A stretch of DNA of 64,000 nucleotides from Motacilla alba alba (taxonomy: Eukaryota; Chordata; Aves; Passeriformes; Motacillidae): NCBI RefSeq assembly GCF_015832195.1, contig NC_052033.1:1116001-1180000 (forward strand). Direction: 5' to 3'. Below, piece after piece: positions 12,165 to 25,100 of this stretch (positions within the stretch are counted from its first letter, which is position 1; every line of letters begins with the position of its first letter). The position numbers and the translations under genes are program-made. Under the pieces are notes generated by a model. It saw only the letters and a program-made list of their open reading frames with translations. It was not told where the DNA came from and made no database searches.

Positions 12165-13024
12165 ACTCTAGAAGGACCAGGGTGGGGGTTTGCGTAGGCA
12201 CTGTGTTGGCAGAGGGCAAACTCCATTGAGCAGCATGATCCAGACGGACTGGCCCAAATTCCCAGGTTTTTGGCACTGCCATTACCATCCTCATCACTCT
12301 GGGAAGGGGCAGGAAGGCTCACATGTCCAGCATGGCCGTGGCGGAGCATCCGCTGCTCTGCAGGCTGTGCCAGCCCCATCTCAAGGGGTCTGAGGGTCCC
12401 ACTGAAGGGATTTCGATCCACTTGGATTCCACGCTGCCCGATGCTGATGCGTTTGGAAAAGCGGCAAAAAAAGCAGAAAGGCTCCTTCTCGCTCCACAAG
12501 CTGCCAAATTGCAACAAGCCCTGTCTTCTTTTAGCGGCTGTCAGGCCTGGCCGGGGCTGCGGCTGCACAGTGAATTGCCAGCGCCCTGGCAGCTGCCCGG
12601 GGAGGTCTCTCCGGTGACACATTGTTGGCAGGGGATAAATAATAAGACGCAGGACTCTGACAATGCAGTAGGGAAAGAGAAAGGTCCCTTGTGGAGGCTC
12701 CTCAGCTCTGTGCAAGGGAGCAAGGGCTTCTCCGTGGCCTCCAGGACTGCATGTGCAGCCCCTCTGGGCTCTCCTCCTGCTTCCAGTCCGGTGGGAAATG
12801 CCTGACCCCTTCGGAAACCGGCCCAAGGCCACGCTGTCACATGTGACACGGAGCCAAGGGTGGGCAAGGAGGGCAGCTTTGTTCCCAGCCGCAGTGCAAA
12901 GTGTGGAGAGGGAGGCGGCTGGAGAGACCTGCAGGCACCGCTCAGTGCTGGATCCACTTTTCCCCCATCACGAAGGGCACTGCTGGAGCAGCCAGGGGTG
13001 GGGAGGGGAAGGAGGGAGCAAGCC

Positions 13025-13121
13025 TCAGTCCAGCATTGCATCCAGCTGGTCGGCCAGGTCGTCGAACATGTTGCTGATGTCTTCCAAGATGTTCTTGGCC
13101 GAGTGCACGGTTCCAGGGTGG
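13025..13121 (-). CDS. CASKIN2: CASKIN2 last exon, conserved C-terminus
   Basis: Encodes the final 31 residues plus stop (TGA at 13025-13027), including [20 protein letters not shown]. This amphipathic segment is shared almost unchanged by CASKIN1 and CASKIN2 and is taken as the family's C-terminal domain. The acceptor is ctccccag. The first base completes a Ser codon split with exon 19. Confidence 0.95.
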
Positions 13122-16100
13122 CTGGGGAGGAAAGGGAGAGAGTCAAAGCCCTGCTCAAAGGCTGCAGGTGCTGATGGGGAAGGTTTGGCCAGGCTGGACC
13201 CGACCCAGCAGCAGGAGCTCAGCACAGAGCTGGGCTTGAGCATGTATGACCTGTGTGGTGCACGTATGACGTGCCCATGTGCAGCCTTTTTCCTGCCCTC
13301 CCTGGGACCTTCCCAACCCCACCTCGAGAGGCCCAGACCCAGCATTTCCCTCACCTCTCTGCCTCCTCCACTGTGATCTTCTTCTCGGCCGCCTGCAGTG
13401 TGGCAGCTAGGCTGGAGTTGGTCTGCTCCAGCCACTGCTGGGCCAGGGTGGCCCCCGGGGCAGCAGCCAAAGGCTTTGCTGATACCTTGCTGCCTGTTTC
13501 CAGCATCAGTGAGCCAGGGCCGGGCAGGGACCCGACCACATCAGGCACCGCCTCGGTGGCTGCCCAGGGAGCAACAGTGTGGCGGGAGGGCTGCAGGACC
13601 TGCTGATAGATGGTCTTGGGTCCAGAGAAGACGAGCTTGGTGGATGCCACGGAGGTGTGCTTGGCAGGGACATCTGCAAAGGAAGGGGACTCATGGTAGG
13701 TGGTGGCACAGGTCCTCCTCACCTCCCACACCAACATAGGAGGGAGCCCCACCACCACCTTGGAGACAGCTCCACAAGCCCCCATACCTGGAGTGGGTGT
13801 CCTCACCACAGCCGTGCCAACCAGCTCTGTGGGGCTGGGGGCTTTGGTGGGGCTTGGGGCCTTCTTCATCCCTTTCTCCAGCGACAAGATGCTTTTCTCT
13901 ATCTCAGCAATCCTGAACTCCACACTGTCATCGTCAAAGGCATCCCCAGCCAGAGTGGGCTGTGGTGCTGGTGCCGAGGTGGGGGGGCCCGCGATGCTCA
14001 CGGCTTGGGCCTGGGCATACTGGGGTGTGGAGGTGCCCCCTGCCTCTGCCTGCCCCGCCATGCTGAACGCCTTCAGCACCGCCTGCAGCGGCTCCCGCTC
14101 CCTGAAGCGCGGCCGGCGCTTCACCGTGTCTGACTCGGTGAGGTTGAACTCCAGCACGGGCGGCTCCTTGGTGACAGCGGGGGCTGCTGGCTCCTTCCCA
14201 GTGGAGCCCTGGGGTTCTGCTGGCTGGGAACCAGGCTCCATGTCTGGCACGGCCACATCAGCCTTGGAATGCCCACTGGGCTTGGGCCGCTGTTTGATGG
14301 TTAAATTGCCTTCTTCTGCAAAGGGGATGCACTCGCTAGAGCTGTTCTGTGACGATGAAGAGGAGACCCCTGGCTTGGCCTCCTCCTCAGTGTCTGAGCA
14401 GGCATCCTCCTGCTCACCCTGTGCAGCCACCTCTGTCATAGGAGCGCTGGGCTCACTCACTGTTCGTCTCCGTGGCTTGCCGCTCTCAAAGGGGTCCCTG
14501 CTGCCATCGGAAAGTGTGGCACTGCTGGCATCGCTGCCATCATGGGACCCCTCACCCACATCTGCCCGGGGGAGAGAGTCCTGAGTCAGGTGCAGTGGTT
14601 TTGGGGCCAGGAGGGGCTTGGGAGGATTCACACCTGGTGTTCCCTCCAGCGCAGCAGCCAGGCTCTTCACTGTCCTGCCACGGCCAGCATCACTGGGGGT
14701 GGCACCTGTGTCAACCATGTCCTGAGGGGCTGTGGGCTGCCGCTCGGGGCTGGGGGGCTGCTCACCGTCTGCCTCGGCAGTGAGGGCGCTGGACACGGAG
14801 CTGAGGCGCTTGGGAGGCGGCGGCGGAGGGCCCTTGCGCTTGGCCCGGATGGCGAAGGACTGGCTGCGGGTCACCTTGGCATCCGCCTGCAGACAGGCCC
14901 GCGGCATCTGGCTGCGGCCCGGCCGCCGCGTCAGCGTGGCGTAGGAGCCCAGGGTGCTGCTGGGGGCCCCCTCCTCCTCCTCATGCTCCCCATCCGACAG
15001 CGCGTAGCGGTTCAGGCTGTGCGAGCGCTTCTTGTGTTTCAAGCCTTCGCCTCCATTGTGATGCTCTCCAGTCGTGGGGGCTGTGGTGGGTGGCTCTGTG
15101 GGGCCACACTGGCTGTGCAGGTAGGAGAAGCCTTTTTGGGCTGACGTCTGCAGGCTGCTCTTCTGTCCAGGGGAGATGGAGGGGAGATGTGCTAGGGCCT
15201 TGGGCTGCTCTGCTCCCAGGACAGACGGGGCCGTTGGGGATTTCAAGGAGACATGTGGGTACATGAAGACGTACGGGGCTGTTCCCTTGCTGGGAGTCTG
15301 GGGAGGAGTGCAGGGAGTGACTGCTGGAGTCCCGGCTCCTTTCTGAGCCACCGGCCGGGCGTACTGATCCGTTCCTTCGGGCAGGTTCCTCTCCTTGAGA
15401 GGGCTGCCCCCGCCGCCACCATTGGCAAAGCCGTTCAGCCCCTCGGGGGACACAAGCTTCCCATAGGGCTCGGGGCTGGGCCGGCCCGGCAGGCTGGCCG
15501 GGCTCTCCTTGCTGCGAGGGGGCGCACAGGACTGCCCACTGCTGCTGCTGCTCTCGCCGCTGCCCAGGCTCTCCTGCGAGGGGCTGGAGAGGCGCCGGGA
15601 CAGCACGTTGTCCTGCGAGTGCCCTGAGCCCCGCGACCGCACCCCGATGCTCTCCTGGCTCCGTGACATTCCCTGGCTGCTCTTGATGCCGAGGGTGTCG
15701 TGGCAGCTGTTGGACATGGCTGTCTGGAGCTCATAGCTGAGCTCACTGTCCTGGAAGGTTGTCATTTTGAGCGTGTGTGGGGAGTGGCACTCCCCATTTT
15801 CCAGCGACTCAATGGTGACAATGTCCAGGGAACCGGGGACTTTGCGTCTTGCCAGAGTTGCTTCTGCTTGATTGAGGTTTTTGCGGAGGTCTCTGAGCTT
15901 CTTGACAGCCAACATGATCTTCTTCTGGTGGCCTGCAGGAAGGAAAGGGACATTGGGTCAGCTCCAACCCCCAAGGCCTGTTTCCAGGCCAAGAAGAGTA
16001 GTAGTTATATCACACATGGGGCAAAGGCCTCAGGGTTATCTAAACCGTGCCTATGGGAGGAGACAAACTACTGCTGGCATCTACCTAGCTGGGCCCAGCT

Positions 16101-19100
16101 CCAGGTGGCTGAGGAGAGTTCTTAGGGACAGCCAGGAACTGCCTTTTCTGGGTGCTCAGGACATGCCTGCACCTCCCAGCCTGAGGGAGAACAGGGCGTG
16201 GGGACCTGGGTGGGAAACTTGGCTGCCCTGGGCCACTCCAGCATGGCAGGAGGGACTCACCCAGCTTGTTGATGCCAATCTCTTGCAGGTCCTCCCATGT
16301 CAGGTCCGTCACGATGGTGATGGAATCATAGCCGTTGTTCACCAGCTTTTTGTGGTACTGGGGCAACCCAATGGCACTGAGCCAGTCCATCAGGTCAGCC
16401 TGGAAAGAGCACAGAGCCACTGCCATGAGCACTGAGGAACGGGCAGCACCTTCAGCATCCCCTCCCTGCCCAGGAGACTGTTTTTAGGGTGTCTCTGACT
16501 GCTTTAACGCAGTCAAAGCTATTCACCCCATCCTGTCCTATCCTGGGGTCAGAGAGCTCTGAAGAAAGGGGGTGACCAAAGCCTCAGTGCCAGGGACTCA
16601 CCGGGATGTAGTTGGGCAGCCACTCAGCAATACTGAGCTGCCCAATTTCTGTAGAGATCTTTTTCCTGTGGCCTGGTTTGGTCACACCGATGGCTGTCAG
16701 ATCCTAAGGGGAGCAGAGTGGGCCCGTGGTCAGCAGTGGCTCAGGCAGCTCGGGGCAATGAGTACCCACAGCTGGCAGCTCTGGGTGGGGAAGGACCTGC
16801 CTCACCTCTGGGGTCATGCGGCTGATGGTGGGGACATCGTAGCCAGCGCTGAGGAAGTTGACAGTGTATGACTCCAGCTGGAACTCACGCAGCCAGTTGT
16901 AAATGGCTTCTGCATCCTGGGGAGAGGATGGGACACAAAACAGCCCATGACGGTGGCTGCAGGGGCTGGAAGAACCTGACTGCTCCAGGCAAGATGACAG
17001 GATCTCCCTGGGAAAGACCCACTTGTGTTCTGAAGACCCAGTTCCCTGTGTCCCTGGTGCAATAAGAGCTTGGCTGAGTGCCCCAAACATGGCCCTCTGT
17101 CCCAGCACACCATTCCCCAGTTGTTCCAGTTACCTTCCCCTCGAGGAGCTGTTCAGGACGCAAGAACTGGTGGGAGAAGACCCTGTCTCCAGGGGGGCAG
17201 CTGCCTGGGGTCTGGAGGCCCTGTGGCCCTGGCAGAAAGGAGAGAGGAGAACTGTCACAGGGGCACTTGAACAGCGAACAGCCCCTAGAGCTGTGGGGAC
17301 AGCTGTCCCCAAGGCCCCATGGAGTTGTGACAGCCCTCACCTGCTGGGGAGGTCCCATTGTGTGGCTCTGATCCCAAAAGGTGTTGCTGGAGGTTGTCAC
17401 CGGTGGAGGGCAGAGGCTGAGGGAGAGGAGGAGTGAGTGGAGGAAGAACGCAACTCCGGAGACCAGCTTTGTCACACCCCCAGGAGCAGAGTGGTGGTAC
17501 CCATGCTGGGCTGCTGGTCACAGCTTCACCCAGCAAAAGGTCTGGGCAGGATTTGGCTCAGGGCCTTTTATTATCCTCTCAGGTGACACAGCACAGAATG
17601 GAGATGCTGTGTGATGCCAACCACAGCCTCCAGCTCCACTCAAAAGGCCAGCTGTGCTTTGGGGAAGAACTAGGGTCTCCCCAGGAGCATCTCCCTGCTG
17701 AGTCCTGGCAGCAAGTAGGTGTGGGATACTCCAGCAGCCCCTCCTTTGCGGGGGGGCATGGAAAGGGATGGGGCTCTATCTCCAGCCTGAGCCAGCATAG
17801 GGAAGCAGCACAGGGGAGCGGGGGCTGGTGCCTACCCTGGCATTCTCGATGAGGATGCTGGTGCTCTGCCCATTGGTGCCCTCGGTGCTCTGGCCACTGC
17901 CGGCGCTGCGGATGCTGCCGATGCTGCCCTCGCTGCCCACGCTGTTCCTGTCTCCTGCTGCTTGGGGTAAGTAGGGAGCCTGTCAGCAGCTCCCCAGACA
18001 CAGGGCATTGAGGTTCCCCAGCAAGGTCCCATGTGCCAACACACTGATGCCACTGATCTCCCACAAGATCCCTCCAGCCACAGACAATGCATCAGTTCCC
18101 TCCCGCCTCCCAGCATGCACAACACAGACAGGGTGACCTGGGTGGCAAGGGACACACAGAGGGCTGAGACACAGGGAGAGAAGGGGCTGCTCTAAGGGCT
18201 CCACAAAACTCCCTTTTCCTGCATCTGCTCCCTTTCATCTGGCTGCTTCCCCATGGAGAGGAGGAAGGAGAGTCTCCCCCTGTGGCCCTGCGCAGGCAGG
18301 GCTGGGAACAGGGGAAGGTCCCCAGCCCCTCTCCCTCCCCAGGTGCTCCCCTGACCTGAGCTGTCAGGGCCTGGGGCCGTCCGGGTTAGGGTGAGGTGAC
18401 CAAAGGCCGCTGGGCCGCTCGGGGCTGCCGGGTGTGGACACTCGTCGGGGAGGTGCTGCAGCCCCCCAGGGGGGGTCGGGAGGGCCCCGGGGGGACCCTG
18501 GCGCTGCTGCGCGGGTGCCACGCGCGGGACAACCATGCCTGCATTCAAAGACAAAACACACGTGGTCAGACCTCATGCAGGAGGCAGGGACGGGGGGAGA
18601 GCTGAGCCGCAACCCCCAAAGTAGTATTCTAACCATGGTGACAACCCCTGAGTCCTTCCCTTCCCCCCTAGCTAGCCAGGGCTGCAGGGCCTGTCTGACA
18701 GGAGGTGCTGGGAAGGCTGGGAAGGTTTCACACAGGGGACTGTCCCCAGCATGCTCAGGATGGCCACTGACCTGTCCGCTTGCTGATGACTTCAGCAATG
18801 GAGGGGGGGAAGTACCCGACCCGGTCAGTGCCTTTCTGAGCGTCGTGGATGTGCCCCTTCCATCGGCCATCTGGATGCTGCTCCAGGACCTGCCATGGGA
18901 CAAGAGGGATGGGGCTGGTACCCAGGGCCATGGTGGGGCAGGGGGATGGGGTGCAGAGAGCAGCCTCACCGTGATGACATCTCCTGCTCGGACATTGAGA
19001 GCAGTTGGGTCATGGAGGTTCCAAAAATCCTTCAAAGCTCGGACCTTCAGGATTCCTGATGCCTCTGAAGGCAAGGGACAGAGGAAGAAAGGAAGTGCCA

Positions 19101-22100
19101 GAGCATAGGGAGGAAAGAGAGGAGTCCAGGGAGGGCAGAAGGAGAAAGCAAGAGCAAGAAGAGGAGAGAAGAAAACATTAATACTGCAGAAAGGCCTCAA
19201 TCCCCAGACACTGCCCCACATGTAGGATGGGGGCACATGTGAGAGGTGACTGGGATGCTGGCACTGATTTAGGCTGTTCAGGAGGAGCACTGGCAGCCCG
19301 GGCAGGTCCCAGAGGGAAGAAACCCCACTCAGTGCCATCCCCGCCTCACCTCTCAACAGCTGCTTGATGTCCTTGCTGGCATGTGAGGTGGTGAACTGGT
19401 TGACAATATCCAGTGCTGTCTGGTTGTAGGTGTTCCTGATGTTCACGTCGACTCCACCCTGCCCAGGAGGAGACACAGTCAAGGCCAGCTCCCTGCCTGC
19501 CACCAGACTCAAGGGAGGCAAGGGACCGAGGGGAAAGGGTGCTGAGTGAGCCCCAGGGGCTGTCCCCCAGCCCCATCCCCAGCATGCTCACCTCCAGCAG
19601 AAGCCGCACCACCTCTGTTTTTCCGTAGAGCGCGGCCTCGTGCAGGGCTGTGCCTGTCTTTGTCTGTTTGTTGATCTCAATCCCAGCCTTCAGCAGCTGC
19701 CTGGTAGGAAGGAGAGAGAGGCATGAACATGGACATCAGGGCCAGGCGCTTGGCTGCTTTACGATAGGAAGTGGACAACACCTTGCACTTGCTTTGGAAA
19801 TAAGGGGCTGAAGCCTGCAGGAGGAAGGTGTGTTTGGGAGGAAGTGGGACTGAAGCCATCATGGGTTTTTCCAGCATAAGGCAGGGAATTACCTGATGAT
19901 CTCCTTGTGCCCGTTCTTGGCTGCCAGATGCAGCGGAGTGGTGTAGTTGGGGTCAGTGGCATCCTTGGATTGTCCCTCCAGCAGGGCGACACACAGATGG
20001 CTGTTCAGCAGCAGCTGGGCCACCTGCATGAGACACTGGTAAGCAATGGGGTGCAGGTACCCCCACCTGCACCCTCCCACTGAGGGCCAGCCCACCACTC
20101 CCCATCCCACCACTCCCTTCCATCCACAGCCCCAGGCTTGGCTGGAGCTGGACAGTGCTTGGCCTGGCCACATTGTCCTGAGGGGCTGTAAATGGTCACA
20201 ACAGCCAGAAATAGTCTTCCCATAATCAGGCTTTTCAGACCAAGCCCTAAAAACCTCCAGTCTCTCCAGCCCAGAGCGACTCTCAGCATCTCAAGGCAAC
20301 CCAGAGGCACAGAGCAGTTATTTTTACTGCCCTGTTTATAGCTGCAGACATTATAGATACTCCAAAAATGGAAATATCCCCCATGTCCCCTCCGAGTGGG
20401 GCACAGAACAGTCTGGCTGGCTGTGCTCCAGCCCAATCCGGTGGTGCTGGCAGGGCCAGGGTCCCACAGAGCACAGTGTGGCCCTGTCCCCAAGAACTGT
20501 GTTGAGGACCTGGAGGAGGGCTGGATGCTCAGAGCTTGCTGGGATTAGCCAGCTCAGCCTATCCATGCTTAACCGTGAGCAAAGCTGGGGTGGATGGGGG
20601 AAGGCTGTGGAGAACCAGGAGCAACAACTCCTGGCTTCACTCGCAGTCTGACACTGTCCTGCTGTGTGGTCAGGGGCAAAACCCACAGCTCCCAGGTTCA
20701 GGATCTGGCTGTGTCTGGCCACGGGAGGAGGCAGCTGCTGTCTGCCAGGCTCTGAGTCTCGTGGTGGAGGGAGAGCAGTTGTGACCAGACCCCACACTTT
20801 GCTCCCAGAGGAACCACTGGGCTCCAGAGCTGCCCCAGGAGAAGCCCTCAGTGCAGGGCAGAGCCCACAGCACCCACCTTCAGCCGCCCGAACTCGCAGG
20901 CCAAGTCCAGCGGGGTTTTCTTCGCCTTGTTGATGAGGCACGGGTTCGACTGGTGCTGGAGCAGCATCTCCGACTGCAGGGGAGCAACGTGGTGCAGGGG
21001 CTCAGCATCACCCTGCAGCCTCCCTCCCACCTGGCAGGGTTTGCCCCCACCCAGTACCCCAGAGAGCCCCACGGAGGGCACACGGGTGGCTCTGGGCTCT
21101 CACTTACCACCTCGTAATGGCCGTACTGCGCTGAGAGGTGCAGCGGGATCTGCCCGTCCAGCGAGGCCATGTTGACGGAGGCGGCGGCACGGAGCAGCAC
21201 CCTCACGGGCTCCACGCGGCCCTGCCACGCCGCGTAGTGCAGGGGCCGCATCCCTGTGGGCAGCGGGGCTCAGCGGGGCTGGACACGGCCCCCAGCCTGG
21301 CGCAGGGGGCTGAGCCGCCGGCCGCAGGGGCCGTGCTTGGGGGTCACCCCTTACCGTTGCTGTCCTTGATGTCCACGGTGGCCTGTGCCTCCAGCAGCAG
21401 CGAGATGAGGTCCAGGCTGCCGCCCAGGGCTGCGTGGTGCAGCGCTGAGAACCTGTGGCACAAGGTAGGGCTCAGCCCGGCCCCCAGCCCCACTGTGCTG
21501 TCCTCACAGCACCCCCCGCACGGGGACATGGGCTGAGGGCTGGGATTGTCACTGGCTGTTGATGGCGACATCCTCCCAGATTCCCCACTCCAAGTGCCTC
21601 AGATTCCCCACAGCAAAACATTGATGAATCCCTCCAAGCTGTCTGTGGCCCAGGGCTCAGTGAGGGATGCAGGCACACTGTGCACCATGGGAAACCCCAG
21701 TGAGAGGAGTCCCTCACTCCATGCCCTCTGTTGGGGAAACAGGCAGGATGGAGAGAGATACAGCTCCCCTCTCCACAGGGCAGCCAGGCAGCCACAACGC
21801 TGCTCACAGCATCCGGCAAACCCATCAGCCCCGTGGCCACTCCTGCCCCCTCTGCCAGCTGCCCCCTCCCCATGCCAGCAGGGCTGCCAGGAGCCCATGG
21901 CAGAGCGTGGGAGGCCGCCAGTAATGAAAGAGCCCAGTGTCTTGGGGCTGTGAAAGGGGCCTGTCTGCCTGGCACTCCCCTAAGCTGTCACGTGAAGGGC
22001 CAAAGCCAAGAGAGGGGTCCCTGTGCCACCAAAGATTAGCCCGTGAGCCACTCCAAGGGACATGGGGGGCTCCTGACAGCACCAGCATGGGGCTCCAACG

Positions 22101-25100
22101 GGCTCTGCAGTGTCCAAACCCAATGCCAGGGACGCAGATCATGCAGCATGGCTCTCCTCATGATCTGCATCTCCAGATCCCTGTGCAAATCTCAGCATTG
22201 CAGGAGGGACACTAACCCCAGCAGAGAGGGCTGCTCCTTTCTCCAGTACACCCACCATATCCCTGAGCCACAGCAAAACCTCTGCCTCAAAGTGTCAATG
22301 TGGGGGGGTACAAAATTCCCCTGACCCATCCCTGTGGAGTCCCACTCTGCCCTGGGGCGGCTGCACAAACCCACACTCACCCACCCCATCCTCTCCAAGC
22401 CCTGAGCAAGGTGATGCCAAGGACACCACCAGCACCATGGCTCTCCCAGGACACACACTGCCATCCCCATGCTCATGTCTCACCTCCCCATCATCCCCTT
22501 CCTGTGCCCCAGCGAAACCCAACACCCTGCCCGTGTCCCTCGGGTAGGGAACAGACCCTTTACCCCAGTTCCCACCATCAGCCTCCTGGAGCTGCCCAAG
22601 CACAAACCCTGTGCCCTATCAGAATCAGATCATTGCTTCTATTATTAAATTCTTTTCCTATTAAGCTCCATCTGTACAGTATTATTTTAAGACAGAGCCA
22701 TCCTGCATGTTCCCAACCCCCCGCTGGCCTGTTAGGACTCATAATGGACACCTCTTCCTACAGAGCCCTCCAAAAGAAAACATGTAGAAATTAGGTACAA
22801 CAACAGCACATAAAAACAATGCTAATGACTGACAGGTCAGAGTTAATTCAATAAGAATAATATGCTTATTTATTTTATGAGCCTTTGTGGTTTCTTTAAC
22901 TCTCAGTACCCAGTTTATTAAGTACTTGGATTTTGGAAGTGATGAGCTACACAAATATGCTGTGGTCACTGGGCAACCTCATATTTTCTTTCTCTAACTC
23001 CCCCCAAAACAATGGGATTTTGCTTTTGGGATATTAAACAGAGGCATGAGCACGTGCAGGCGCTGAGGCTGGCCGGGTGCTCCTCTGGGCTTCAACCAGG
23101 GTGACCTGGGTCACTGGCTGGACATGCTGCCATCCCTATTCAACCCCATTCCCACAGAGGGGCACATAGAAGGGATTTAGGAAGGATTTTCAGGAGGGAT
23201 TGAGCACCGCCTTCAGCTTAGATCCAGGCAGGCTCTGGGATGCTGATCCATTCTCCAGCTCCTCTGGAAAGCTGTGTGGCACCCTGAGCTGCAGGACTGA
23301 CTGGATACCAGGGAGAGGAGCCCCCCCGGGCTGGCAGCAGCACCCAGCACCCTCCAAGGGAGCACTCACCCATCTGCATCCTGGTAGTTCACGTTCAGGC
23401 GCTTGGCAGATCCCAGGAGCTCTGCAGAGCCAAGAGGTGAAGGTCAGGGCAGGAAGCAGAGCCTGCAGGCCCCCAGATGAACCCTATCCCACAGCCACAC
23501 CCACCTCCCAGCGCGCAGAACAGCGCCTGGCCCATCCCGGGGGTCTCTCCTTACTCTCCTCTGCCTCCACTTTTACCTCCACGAACCCTCAGTGGGCTGA
23601 CCCAGCTCGAGCTTAGCACTTTCCTCCCTCCATCTCTCCTGCCCTATCCATGTGTGCCCCCGGGATGGGTCAGACCCCGCAGCTCCCGCCACCCTGGCTT
23701 GGCAGAACAGTGAGCGCTTCCCTCCCCTTTATAGGCACTGACACACCAAAACTGCTGAGTGGGGCCATTTTGCCCCCCACTCGCTCCCTGTGCCCGCCAC
23801 TGCCACTGAGGCCTGGCCCACAGACCACATGGTTGGCATTTTTATGGCCAGGGCAGAGGCTGAAGCTTTCAGCTGTGAATGCAAGGATTGTGCTACCTTG
23901 GATATCCCCAGCCCCCTGCCCGGCCTTCCCTCCCCTTCAGGGACCCAAGGATTGTGCCACCTTGGCTATCCCTATTCCTCTGCCCATATCTCCTCCTCCT
24001 TTGTGGACCACTGGGCAGCAGAGGATGCTCAGCCCACCCTCAGCACAGCCTCACACGCACCCCCAGTGCACCCCCAGCTCCCTGATCCTTCCCGCAATTA
24101 ATTCGAATGGATTCCTTCCTCCCACACAGAGAGGACATTTTGTTCTTCACCGAGGGGTTGAGAGCGGATTAACATCTCTGGAATTCATCCACTAAGTCAA
24201 AAGGGAAAGAAAGGGGAAGGTATGTGGGGGGCCAAGAAATACCACCACTCCTCCTCTGCCTTTCCAGGCAGCCCCATCGCCGAGCCAGGGAGGATTAAAT
24301 GCTTTGAATGGTTTCTGTGCTTTTTCCTACAGAAAATCAAAGTCCGAGTGTCAGGCTCGGAGCCTGGGGTGAAACAGATGCACAAACCCCACTCGGTCCT
24401 GGGGAAGGAGCCCCTTTCCTCGCAGCCAGGTACATCTCCGGGGCTAAAGATCCTGCTCCTTTTCCTTCCTCTCCTTCTCCTCCTCAGTTCCCTTCTCTTC
24501 TCCCTCTCTCCCAAGGTCTCTGCCCACCTTGCATGGCAGATCCCACAAGCCAGACTGGGCTGTGTGACCCCTCTGCTGGAAAAGAAGAGCTGAAGGGGGG
24601 CTGGCTCATTCATCATGCAAATGGATAATTAAAGGAAACCAAGGACCGGGGTGTTCATTACTGCAATTTACAGTGTTGTGTAAACAGCCTAATTAACACA
24701 AAATGAGCTTGGAGTGGCTGCTGGTGAAGGACTCGTGACTCTTCACCACAGCTGAGGGGATCAGGACAGGATCACCCTAATTACCTCTTCCAGGGACTGT
24801 TTGTCTTTGAGCCTCTGCCACCAATCCAACAGACCTTCCCAAAGGAACTGGCTCCAAAAGCCATCACTCAGCAGAGCTCCCACTTCCCCCTCCCAGCCCT
24901 AATAGCTTAGGATCTGGGGTCTTCATCAAGGACAAATCGATTCCCTTGACCTCAGCAGCCAGGAAAAATAACATTTCACTTGTAAATTGGCCACTTCTGA
25001 TCCGAGTCCTAGAGAACTGTAACCACTGGGATTTCTCCCACCATCTGCAGCTGAAAACTACCACTGGAAAATGGTTGGGAAGGGGAAGAGAAAGGAGGAA

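Larger units (their letters stand above)
10690..13024 (-). other. CASKIN2: CASKIN2 3' UTR (inferred extent)
   Basis: This stretch runs from the CASKIN2 stop codon to the candidate poly(A) signal. It has no recognisable coding exon. It is mixed: AT-rich at 10670-11290, CpG-rich at about 11770-12000, and it contains a short (GCT) microsatellite. Its length of about 2.3 kb is inferred, and an earlier cleavage site is possible. Confidence 0.5.

Noticed and set aside
13700..15144. Long + strand frames opposite CASKIN2 exons 18 and 19
   Set aside because: Shadows of the real - strand coding exons, whose translation matches CASKIN2.
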